Positions 1 through 6,440 of a stretch of 6,898 nucleotides of DNA are shown here, one piece after another. A program made the translations under genes and the position numbers. The notes under the pieces are model-generated. The model was not told the origin of the DNA and did not search any database. It worked only from the letters and a program-made list of their open reading frames with translations. Position 1 is the first letter of the stretch. Each line of letters opens with the position of its first letter. The stretch comes from Kiritimatiellia bacterium (GTDB lineage Bacteria > Verrucomicrobiota > Kiritimatiellia > RFP12 > UBA1067): positions 1-6,898 of the forward strand of contig CAAGNL010000160.1 of the NCBI GenBank assembly GCA_900771305.1, in the 5' to 3' direction.

Positions 1-2530
1 GTAGCTGGGTGAGGCCCGAGGCATAGAAGCTCTGCTTGCGGTCCTCGCCCCACGGATTGCCGTCGCGCAGCCAGCGATCGTTGTCCGTGAACGCGCGCTC
101 GCAGGTGAACTGCGGCCCGGCGACGACGCCCCGCGCGGGATCGCGCAGGATCGTCTTGCCGCCCATCACGAGCGCGCTGAGCGTGCCGGACGCGCGGCAG
201 AACACCGCCTCCAGGCCCTCGCCGCGCACGGTGACGGACTTCTCGTCCTCGACGACCGTCGGCCGCTCCCCCTCGTTTTCAGGCGGGGTGGGCGGCGCAG
301 CCTTGCGCACGAGCCGCTGGTCGCGGGCGATGACGTATCCCTTCTTCGCCCAGATCGTGTCCGCCTTCAGCGTGAAGGAGAAGTTCACGAAATACTCGCA
401 GCAGGGCTTGAAGACGTCCGCCGGGAAGTCGACCTTGAACTCGCCGCGCGAAAGCGGCTCGACCGCGGGGACCTCGAACGTGTCGGACGCGACGACCTTG
501 CCGTTCTCCAGCAGCTCCCAGCGTCCATCGTAGGCATTGGCGGTCGTGAAGCCGAAGCGGTTCCAGAGCTTCGCGACGCCCGTCTGGGCGTTGAAGTCCT
601 CGACGACGAGGTTGCGATGGACGTGGCCGACCTCGACGAGCTTCGCGGTCACGTTGCGGAAGGGATCGACGACGCCGTTCACGCAGAACGGACCATCGTT
701 CGGCTGCTCGTCGAAATCGCCGCCAAAGGCGAGGAAGCGCTCGCGCTTGCCCGTCTTCGGGCACACGCGGTCAGTCTCCTTCCAGATGGCCTGGTCGACC
801 CAGTCCCAGATGCAGCCGCCCATCAACGCCGGGTAGGTGTAGATGACGTCCCAGTATTCCTCGAAGTTGCCGATGGCGTTGCCCATCGCGTGGGCGTACT
901 CGCACATGATGTGCGGCTTGCCGGCGGTGTGCCCGCCAATGGCAAAGCCCTCGCCGCCGCCTTCACCCTGCATCGCGCCGTCCTTGACGTTGCCGAGCTT
1001 GCCGCGCTTCTCCAGCCATTCGACCGACGGGTACATGGTGGAGTCGATGTCCGCATCCGCGTTGCCGCGCTCCCAGTGGCGAAGGCGCGTTGCGTCGAGC
1101 GCGCGGACGTCTTTCAGCGCGAGTCGGAAGCCGTCGCCGTGGCCCGTCTCGTTGCCCATCGACCACATGAAGATCGCCGCGTGGTTGCGGTAGTTCAGCA
1201 CGTGGTTGACGTTGCGCTCCCGGATCGTCGTGAACCATTCCTTGTGGAGGCCGAGGCCGTCCTTCCCGTAGCCGGGCTCGTGCCCCTCGATGTTCGCCTC
1301 GGCGATCACGTAGACGCCGTAGCGGTCGCAGAGGTCGTACCAGCTGTGGTGGTTCGGGTAGTGCGAGGTGCGCACGGTGTTGATGTTGAAGCGCTTGAAG
1401 AGCGTGATGTCCTTGAGCATGTCGTCCATCGTGACGGTGCGCCCGTTGTCGGGGCTGCACTCGTGGCGGTTGACGCCCTTGAACTTGATCGCCTTGCCGT
1501 TGAAGCGCACCTCGTTCTTCACGATCTCCACGTGCTTGAAGCCCACGCGGCAGGCCCGCACGTCCTCGCCGGCCTTCATCACGAGCGTGTAGAGGTAGGG
1601 GTCCTCCGCGCTCCACGCACGGGCCTTCTTCACGACGAGCACGCCGTCCTTGACGTCGCCGACCTTCTGGAAGGCGGCGTCGTAGAGGGTGGCGGAGACG
1701 GGGACGCTACCGCCCACGACCTTCGTCCTGAGCTTCAGCTTCCAGTCGATGAACGGACGGTCCGGCACCGTCTCGACGAAGAAGTCGTCGAGGCGCACCT
1801 TCGGCGTGGCGAAGAGGCACACGTCGCGGTAGATGCCCGAGAAGCGGAACATGTCCTGGTCCTCCAGGAAGCTGCCGTCGCACCAGCGGTAGACCTCCAC
1901 CGCGAGCAGGTTGTCGCCGTCCCGGAGGTACTTCGTCACGTTGAACTCGCTCGGCAGCTTGGAGTCCTCGGCATAGCCGACCTTCTGCCCGTTGACCCAC
2001 ACGTAGTAGGCGCTGTACACGCCGTCGAAGCGCAGAAAGACCTCGCGCCCCTTCCACTCTGCCGGCACGCGGAACGTGCGGCGGTAGGAGGAGACGGGGT
2101 TGTAGTTGCCCTTGTCCGTGTCGCGGTCGCGGATGGTCGGATGCGCGACGTCGCGCTTGGGGTCCCAGGCGTGCGGGTAGCGCACGTTCGTGTAGCCGGG
2201 CGAGCCGAAGCCGCGCATCTCCACGCAGCTCGGCACGTCGATCGTGAACCACTGCGAGTCGTCGTAGTCGGTCTTCCAGAAGTCGAGCGGGCGCAGCGCG
2301 GGGTCGCCGCACCAGCTGATCTTCCAGTCGCCGTTGAGGGAGAGGCGGTACGGCGTCGCGGGTTCGAGGTCGTCCGTCAGCGCCGCCTTCTCATCCGCAA
2401 GCGGCATCGAGTAGGCGCGCGCGCGCTCGCGGTTGATCGAATTGACCGCCGGGTTTTCCCAGTCGTTCGCCGCCGCAACGGAAAGCGTCGCAGCGGCCGC
2501 CAGGGCCAGAAACAGGTTCTTCATGTACAT
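1..2530 (-). CDS. Exported glycoside hydrolase family 2 beta-galactosidase (LacZ type), C-terminus beyond the left edge
   Basis: Probably hydrolyses terminal beta-galactosides or related glycosides outside the cytoplasm. I translated the whole frame: 843 codons, no stop or frameshift, running off the window in the last (beta-sandwich) domain. E. coli LacZ is about 1,020 residues, so roughly 200 are missing. Seen in order: a Sec signal peptide (KNLFLALAAAATLSVAAA, cut probably after AAA); a sugar-binding domain with NGDW near 66-69 and DVPS near 98-101; an Ig-like domain; a TIM barrel with GVNRHE (H356), RTSHYP (H390), IEGH (E415, H417), the acid/base in WSMGNE (E461) and the nucleophile in CEYAHAMGN (E544); then GGDF and FCVNG motifs; then the start of the small-chain domain with RAFTDND near 812-818. 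These match the E. coli active site (E461, E537, Mg ligands E416/H418). Three in-frame ATGs exist (2536, 2530, 2524); 2530 is chosen because AAGGA lies 8 bases before it. Substrate is inferred; other GH2 specificities remain possible. Confidence 0.93.
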   Translation of the reverse strand, partial: MYMKNLFLALAAAATLSVAAANDWENPAVNSINRERARAYSMPLADEKAALTDDLEPATPYRLSLNGDWKISWCGDPALRPLDFWKTDYDDSQWFTIDVPSCVEMRGFGSPGYTNVRYPHAWDPKRDVAHPTIRDRDTDKGNYNPVSSYRRTFRVPAEWKGREVFLRFDGVYSAYYVWVNGQKVGYAEDSKLPSEFNVTKYLRDGDNLLAVEVYRWCDGSFLEDQDMFRFSGIYRDVCLFATPKVRLDDFFVETVPDRPFIDWKLKLRTKVVGGSVPVSATLYDAAFQKVGDVKDGVLVVKKARAWSAEDPYLYTLVMKAGEDVRACRVGFKHVEIVKNEVRFNGKAIKFKGVNRHECSPDNGRTVTMDDMLKDITLFKRFNINTVRTSHYPNHHSWYDLCDRYGVYVIAEANIEGHEPGYGKDGLGLHKEWFTTIRERNVNHVLNYRNHAAIFMWSMGNETGHGDGFRLALKDVRALDATRLRHWERGNADADIDSTMYPSVEWLEKRGKLGNVKDGAMQGEGGGEGFAIGGHTAGKPHIMCEYAHAMGNAIGNFEEYWDVIYTYPALMGGCIWDWVDQAIWKETDRVCPKTGKRERFLAFGGDFDEQPNDGPFCVNGVVDPFRNVTAKLVEVGHVHRNLVVEDFNAQTGVAKLWNRFGFTTANAYDGRWELLENGKVVASDTFEVPAVEPLSRGEFKVDFPADVFKPCCEYFVNFSFTLKADTIWAKKGYVIARDQRLVRKAAPPTPPENEGERPTVVEDEKSVTVRGEGLEAVFCRASGTLSALVMGGKTILRDPARGVVAGPQFTCERAFTDNDRWLRDGNPWGEDRKQSFYASGLTQL

Positions 2531-2538
2531 GTGCATTT

Positions 2539-2543
2539 TCCTT
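2539..2543 (-). promoter_or_regulatory. Ribosome binding site of the GH2 gene
   Basis: AAGGA on the minus strand, 8 bases before the ATG at 2530 and only 2 before the ATG at 2536. It decides between the three in-frame ATGs. It lies directly after the stop codon of the oxidoreductase gene, which supports translation from a shared message. Confidence 0.6.
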
Positions 2544-2545
2544 TT

Positions 2546-4006
2546 TTAGCCGAAGAGCTTCGAGAAGAAGCCGCCGCCCGTCGCCGTGGACGCATAGCCG
2601 ACGAACGGCTTGCCGTTCACCATCACCTGGCGTTCCTTCTCGCAGAAGGTCGCGCGCATGCCCGTGCGCGCGGCGGCGTTCGCCATGATGAGGGCGATCG
2701 CGTGCGAATAACCAGCCTCGATCGGCGCGTTCGGGTTCTTGCGCGCGCGGACGCATTCCATCCAGTTGCGCATGTGCGCGGAGGTGAGCGCGTCGCCGCC
2801 CGTGTTCGCGCTCGTGACGACCGTCTCCTTCGGCGCGGGCAGGTCCGTCTCCTGCCACTTCTGGCCCTTCTTGAGCTCGACGCCTTCGTTGGTCACCTTA
2901 CCGGTGCCCATGTCGATGCAGCCGTTCGGGCCGAAGTACTTCTCGATGGGCGATTCGCGGTTCGGGTTCGCGCCGCCGCCGCAGTTGTGCTGGTGGCTCT
3001 GGAACACGCACTGGAAGCCCTTGCCCTTCACGCCGCTCTCGCCGTATTCGAGGATGGTCGTGAACGTGTCGTAGCTCATGCGCCCGTCGGCCCACTGGTA
3101 GAGACCGCCCGAGGAGACGGCGCTCTTCGGATAGGGGATGCCCATGAACCAGGCGACCGTGTCGATCTGGTGGCACATCCACTGCCCCGGCGTGCCGGAG
3201 CTGAACGGCCAGAAGAGGCGGAACTCCAGATACTTGCGCGGGTCGAAGGCGTACTTGGCGGGGTCGCGGTCGAGCAGCCACATCTTCCAGTCGATGTCCT
3301 CAAGCTTGAGCGACTTGATGAGGTCGTCCGGGCGGCGCCAGCGCTTGGGCTGGTTCACGTTCCAGCGCAGGTCGACGTAGGAGATGTCGCCGAACTTGCC
3401 GGCGTTGATGTACTCCTTGGCGGCCATGTACTTCTTGCCCGAGCGGCGCTGCGAACCGATCTGGAGAACGGCGCCCGGCGCGAACCCGGCGGCGCGCTTC
3501 GCGTCGACGGCGTCCTTGAGCAGGTTCGCGCTGTACATGTCCTCGGCGAGCGGCTTCTCGCAGTAGGCGTCCTTCCCGGCGTTGACGGCGTGGGCGGCGT
3601 GCTGCGCGTGCTGGAAGTCGGCCGTCGAGATGATCACCGCGTCGATGTCCTTCGCCTGCTCATAGAGGGCGACGTCGCTCGCGTAGGCGGCGACCTTGTG
3701 GCCGAGCTTCTTCTCGATCTCCGGCACGGCCTTCTCGTTCAGGCGCTTCTTCCAGAGGTCGGCGACCGCCACGAGGTCGAACTTCAGCTCCTTGTTGTGG
3801 TGGAGGAAACACGGCAGCAGCGAACCGCGGAAGCGGTCCGAGTAGCCCACGCAGGCGACGCGCACGGTCTCGTTCGCGCGGTAGTAGGCACCCTTCGCGA
3901 GGGCGGGAGCCTGCTGGGCCTTGAGAATCTGCGGCAGCGCCGCAACGGCGGCGGCGCCCATGCCGATCTTCACGAAATCACGACGGTTGCAATCTGTTTC
4001 GCTCAT
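2546..4006 (-). CDS. Gfo/Idh/MocA family oxidoreductase with twin-arginine signal peptide
   Basis: Predicted NAD(P)-dependent sugar oxidoreductase of 486 residues, exported folded by the Tat system. The N-terminus shows the Tat motif NRRDFVKIG (R8, R9) followed by an alanine-rich stretch to about residue 30. The Rossmann domain begins at VRVACVG (48-54). The family signature EKP lies at 150-152 inside CEKPLAED. A GQWMCHQIDTVAW segment (274-286, H279 and D282) corresponds to the usual catalytic histidine region of the C-terminal alpha/beta domain. The glycine loop (G54 to G61) departs from a normal GxGxxG. The start at 4006 is chosen because AAGGAG lies 7 bases upstream and the Tat motif follows at once; an in-frame ATG at 4069 would add 21 residues with no signal character and would lie in the promoter region. 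It is the first gene of an operon with the GH2 gene 15 bases downstream. GH109 glycosidases share this fold and Tat export, but they have a different EKP-region sequence as I recall it (EVPL), so oxidoreductase is preferred. Substrate unknown. Confidence 0.92.
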   Translation of the reverse strand: MSETDCNRRDFVKIGMGAAAVAALPQILKAQQAPALAKGAYYRANETVRVACVGYSDRFRGSLLPCFLHHNKELKFDLVAVADLWKKRLNEKAVPEIEKKLGHKVAAYASDVALYEQAKDIDAVIISTADFQHAQHAAHAVNAGKDAYCEKPLAEDMYSANLLKDAVDAKRAAGFAPGAVLQIGSQRRSGKKYMAAKEYINAGKFGDISYVDLRWNVNQPKRWRRPDDLIKSLKLEDIDWKMWLLDRDPAKYAFDPRKYLEFRLFWPFSSGTPGQWMCHQIDTVAWFMGIPYPKSAVSSGGLYQWADGRMSYDTFTTILEYGESGVKGKGFQCVFQSHQHNCGGGANPNRESPIEKYFGPNGCIDMGTGKVTNEGVELKKGQKWQETDLPAPKETVVTSANTGGDALTSAHMRNWMECVRARKNPNAPIEAGYSHAIALIMANAAARTGMRATFCEKERQVMVNGKPFVGYASTATGGGFFSKLFG

Positions 4007-4013
4007 CCTCTCT

Positions 4014-4019
4014 CTCCTT
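4014..4019 (-). promoter_or_regulatory. Strong ribosome binding site of the oxidoreductase gene
   Basis: AAGGAG on the minus strand with a 7-base spacer to the ATG at 4006. It is a near-perfect Shine-Dalgarno site and fixes the start at the MSETDCNRR... methionine instead of the upstream in-frame ATG at 4069. Confidence 0.8.
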
Positions 4020-4033
4020 GACTTTACGGTCTT

Positions 4034-4073
4034 CACCCGACACCCAAATCTTTCCAAGTGTCGAATCAAGGTG
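4034..4073. repeat. Interrupted inverted repeat in the divergent intergenic region, possible operator or leader hairpin
   Basis: CGACAC (4038-4043) and GTGTCG (4058-4063) are a perfect 6-base inverted repeat around a 14-base spacer. The outer bases CACC (4034-4037) and GGTG (4070-4073) also pair if a 6-base bulge is allowed on the right arm. It lies just downstream of the proposed minus-strand -10 box, so it could bind a regulator of the oxidoreductase/GH2 operon or form a hairpin in its leader. Function is inference only; repeats of this size also arise by chance. Confidence 0.35.
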
Positions 4074-4080
4074 CTATTCT
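4051..4080 (+). promoter_or_regulatory. Candidate promoter of the U32 gene
   Basis: TTTCCA (4051-4056) and TATTCT (4075-4080), each four of six to the sigma-70 consensus, are separated by 18 bases and point towards the U32 gene. It overlaps the candidate promoter of the opposite strand, so the two directions could compete for polymerase. This is a weak match and only a suggestion. Confidence 0.22.
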
Positions 4081-4104
4081 ACAGAAAACAGGGACGGAAA
4101 GCAA
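4076..4104 (-). promoter_or_regulatory. Candidate promoter of the oxidoreductase-GH2 operon
   Basis: On the minus strand TAGAAT (4081-4076) matches five of six bases of a sigma-70 -10 box, with TTGCTT (4104-4099) 17 bases upstream as a poor -35 (three of six). Transcription would begin near 4069 and give a leader of about 60 bases before the ATG at 4006. The stretch is visibly AT-richer than the flanking genes. The true sigma consensus of this organism is unknown. Confidence 0.35.
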
Positions 4105-4134
4105 ATGGATATGGTAGAATGTTCCCGCTCATGA
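4105..4134 (+). other. Nine-codon mini-ORF ahead of the U32 gene, possible leader peptide
   Basis: An ATG at 4105 (with a second in frame at 4111) encodes MDMVECSRS and ends at a TGA (4132-4134) that overlaps the ATG at 4131 as ATGA. GGA at 4096-4098 lies 6 bases before the first ATG. The arrangement would suit translational coupling to a U32 start at 4131, which has no Shine-Dalgarno site of its own. It may equally be chance, and it conflicts with the alternative U32 start at 4119. Confidence 0.2.
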
Positions 4135-6425
4135 ACGACATCGAACTTCTCTCCCCCGCGGGCTCCTTCGAGACCGCCCTCGCCGCCTTCGCCGCAGGCG
4201 CCGACGCAGTCTACCTCGGCCTCGACGCCTTCTCCGCCCGCGCCGATGCCGTCAATTTCACGACCGACCAGCTTCGGGACCTCCTCGCCGTGGCCCACCG
4301 TCCCGAGGCCCCCAGGAAGGTCTATGTCACCTTCAACACCCTTCTGGATGACGCCCAGCTTCCCGCCGCGGCCGAGAAGCTCGCCATCCTGGAGGAGCTG
4401 AAGCCGGACGGCATCATCGTCCAGGACCTCGGCGTCGCCCGCCTCGCCCGGAAATTCTTCCCCGGAATCGAGCTCCACGCCTCCACCCAGCTCGTCGCCC
4501 ACAACCTCGAAGGCGTGCTCGCGCTCAGGGAGCTGGGCTTCACCCGCGTCGTCCTCGCCCGCGAACTCTCCGTCGAGGACATCCGCTCCATCACCAGGCG
4601 CTGCGGCTGCGAAATCGAGGTGTTCGTCCACGGCGCGCTCTGCTATTCACTCTCCGGACTCTGCCTCTTCTCCGCCATGGAGAAAAACCGCTCCGGCAAC
4701 CGCGGCAAGTGCGCCTACTGCTGCCGTCTCTCCTATACGGATGCCCTCGGCAACCGCTCGCTCCCCTTCTCCATGCGCGATCTCCGCCTGGACGATCATC
4801 TCGAACAGCTGCGCGAGGCCGGTGTCGCCTCCCTCAAGATCGAGGGCCGCATGAAGACTCCGCTCTACGTCTCCACCGTCACCGCCCACTACCGCGAGAT
4901 TCTTGACGGCAAAAAGCAGATGACGACGCGCGCGGACCTCGAGACGGTCTTCTCGCGCCGGACCACCCCCCTCTACTCCGATGGCTACAAGGCCGCCTCC
5001 CCCGTCATCGACCCCTCGTCCCTCGGGCACCTCGGCACTCCCATCGGCACCGTCAAGCGTCTCACCAAGGACCGCGAGGGACGCACCTGGCTGCGCTTCC
5101 ACACCTCCCGCGCGCTGGAACGCCACGATGGTCTCCAGTTCCTCTCCGAAGGCGGCAAACCCTACGGCTTCGGCATCTCCGACATGCGCGTCGCCCTCTC
5201 CCGCTCCACTGTCTTCTCCGTCAAGGCCGGCAGCGACGTCGAGATCCTCGTGCCGACGGAGTCTCCCGATCCCCGTCGCCCCGCCACGCCGCCCATCAAC
5301 CACGGCGACACCGTCTTCTGCTCCGCCTCCAACGAGGTCAAGCGCCGCTTCCCCGTGCCATCCTTCCGCCCCTCGGAAGTCCCCTCCGGCACACCCGTGG
5401 ACTTCACGGTGACGCTTGCCACCAACGCGATCTCCGTCTCCGCCACCTATCAGGGACAGACTCTCTCGACCTCCCAACCCCTCGACCTTTCAACTTCGCA
5501 GCACCCCGAACGGACCGAGGACGCCATCCGGAAGGCCTTCTCCCGCATGGGCGGCACAGACTGGGCGCTTGGCAATCTCACCCTGAACGACCCCCATAAG
5601 CTCTTCGCCCCCGCCTCGGTGCTCAATGACCTCCGCCGCCAGATCGTCGAACAGCTCGACGCCGCGCGACGTGAGGTCCGTAAGGCCAAAATCGAGGCGG
5701 CTCTGGCCGATTCGTCGAGCATCCATTCCGAACTCGAAGCTCCCGCACGCGTCCTTAAAATCCGTCTCGACCAGCCGATTCCGGACGACGCCTGCGAGTA
5801 CGACGAGCTCGTCATCACCATCGGCCACCACTCCGGCAGGGAGACCGAGTCCGCCCTGACGGAGGTCGCCTCCTCAATTCGCGCCCTTGCGGAGGAGGCC
5901 GGCGATCCCGTCCCCTCGATTCGTCTGGCCCTGCCCGTCTTCACCTTCGAGCGCGACACCAATGCACTGCGCTCCACCGTCAAGCACATGGTCAAGGCCG
6001 GCATCACGGCCTGGGAAGCGGCAGACCTCGCGGGCCTTCGGATTCTCACGCAGCTCGGTCTCGCGGACATCACCGCCGATTGGTCCCTCTACTCGCTCAA
6101 CCGCCAGTCCATCGCCCAGCTCGCGGAACTCGGCGTGACGCGCTGTGTCACCTCTCCCGAGAACACGCCCGAGAACCTCCAGTGGCTCGCGGACCAGCGG
6201 GGGCCCCTTCCCATTGAGTTTCTGCGGCAGCAGAACACCCCGCTCTTCATCTCGCTCACGCGGCCCTCCGCCGAGGATCCGACGCTCCTCACCGGACTCA
6301 AGGGCGACGAGTTCATGAGCTACGAGGTTGACGGACTCTGGATCACCTCGAGAACGGAGACGCGGCGCTTCCGGCTACCCGGCAACACCGCGTCCACGCG
6401 AATCGACCTTTCCTGGGACGTCTGA
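4119..6425 (+). CDS. Peptidase U32 family protein, long RlhA (YdcP)-type, probable RNA hydroxylation factor
   Basis: A 768-residue protein. The N-terminal barrel begins with IELLSPAGS and continues with GADAVYLG, VQDLGV, ELHASTQ and LARELSVEDIR, closely following E. coli RlhA, which is needed for 5-hydroxycytidine at 23S rRNA C2501. The iron-sulfur motif is complete: HGALC (C175), SGLC (C182), NRGKC (C198) and CCRL (C202), then IEGRMKTPLYV near 241. A DUF3656-like region follows to about residue 575, ending in a segment like RlhA's (LFAPASVLNDLRRQ). The last 150-170 residues differ from RlhA: they lack its C-terminal cysteines and read like a second partial U32 barrel (ITADWSLYSLN, GVTRCVTSPEN), as in other long U32 proteins. 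Residues 449-461 hold a duplicated LSTSQ encoded by an octamer repeat. The start at 4119 is chosen for GGA 9 bases upstream; 4131 (MNDIELL, four residues shorter) is nearly as likely. Despite the family name, protease activity is unlikely. The exact RNA target is inferred. Confidence 0.9.
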   Translation: MFPLMNDIELLSPAGSFETALAAFAAGADAVYLGLDAFSARADAVNFTTDQLRDLLAVAHRPEAPRKVYVTFNTLLDDAQLPAAAEKLAILEELKPDGIIVQDLGVARLARKFFPGIELHASTQLVAHNLEGVLALRELGFTRVVLARELSVEDIRSITRRCGCEIEVFVHGALCYSLSGLCLFSAMEKNRSGNRGKCAYCCRLSYTDALGNRSLPFSMRDLRLDDHLEQLREAGVASLKIEGRMKTPLYVSTVTAHYREILDGKKQMTTRADLETVFSRRTTPLYSDGYKAASPVIDPSSLGHLGTPIGTVKRLTKDREGRTWLRFHTSRALERHDGLQFLSEGGKPYGFGISDMRVALSRSTVFSVKAGSDVEILVPTESPDPRRPATPPINHGDTVFCSASNEVKRRFPVPSFRPSEVPSGTPVDFTVTLATNAISVSATYQGQTLSTSQPLDLSTSQHPERTEDAIRKAFSRMGGTDWALGNLTLNDPHKLFAPASVLNDLRRQIVEQLDAARREVRKAKIEAALADSSSIHSELEAPARVLKIRLDQPIPDDACEYDELVITIGHHSGRETESALTEVASSIRALAEEAGDPVPSIRLALPVFTFERDTNALRSTVKHMVKAGITAWEAADLAGLRILTQLGLADITADWSLYSLNRQSIAQLAELGVTRCVTSPENTPENLQWLADQRGPLPIEFLRQQNTPLFISLTRPSAEDPTLLTGLKGDEFMSYEVDGLWITSRTETRRFRLPGNTASTRIDLSWDV
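5463..5494 (+). repeat. Degenerate octamer tandem repeat inside the U32 gene
   Basis: Four head-to-tail 8-base units, CTCTCGAC, CTCCCAAC, CCCTCGAC and CTTTCAAC, fit the consensus CTCTCRAC. Since 24 bases make 8 codons, the protein repeats LSTSQ at an 8-residue distance (residues 449-453 and 457-461). The tract sits between a beta-strand-like segment and a helix that align with RlhA, so it looks like a surface-loop insertion. The unit looks like a non-coding pyrimidine-rich repeat more than a conserved protein motif. Confidence 0.6.
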
Positions 6426-6440
6426 TCAGAAATCGACGTC
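6417..6440. terminator. Weak hairpin across the convergent gene ends, possible bidirectional terminator
   Basis: GACGTC (6417-6422) can pair with GACGTC (6435-6440) around a 12-base loop, and a second perfect palindrome TCTGATCAGA (6421-6430) contains both stop codons. There is no run of T on either side, so an intrinsic terminator is doubtful. It is noted because no other termination signal is visible between the two convergent genes. Confidence 0.2.

Noticed and set aside
2546..4006. Assignment of the oxidoreductase as a GH109 NAD-dependent glycosidase.
   Set aside because: Tat export and fold agree, but the sequence has the standard EKPLA of oxidoreductases and lacks the GH109 features I can recall. 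Kept as a remote alternative.
617..4021. A plus-strand open frame of 1,134 codons lying antisense across both minus-strand genes.
   Set aside because: It is in exact codon register with the GH2 and oxidoreductase genes. It stays open only because those GC-biased genes use no TTA, CTA or TCA codons there. Its sequence is low in complexity (rich in V, A, R, H, D, L) and matches no family I know, while the opposite strand has clear catalytic motifs.
4074..5477. Minus-strand open frames of 185 and 276 codons (4074-4631 and 4647-5477) antisense to the U32 gene.
   Set aside because: They are glycine-, glutamate- and valine-rich mirror frames of a GC-rich gene, without domains or good ribosome sites.
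4119..6425. The U32 protein as a secreted collagenase.
   Set aside because: There is no signal peptide, and the iron-sulfur cysteine motif matches the RNA- and cofactor-hydroxylating U32 members.
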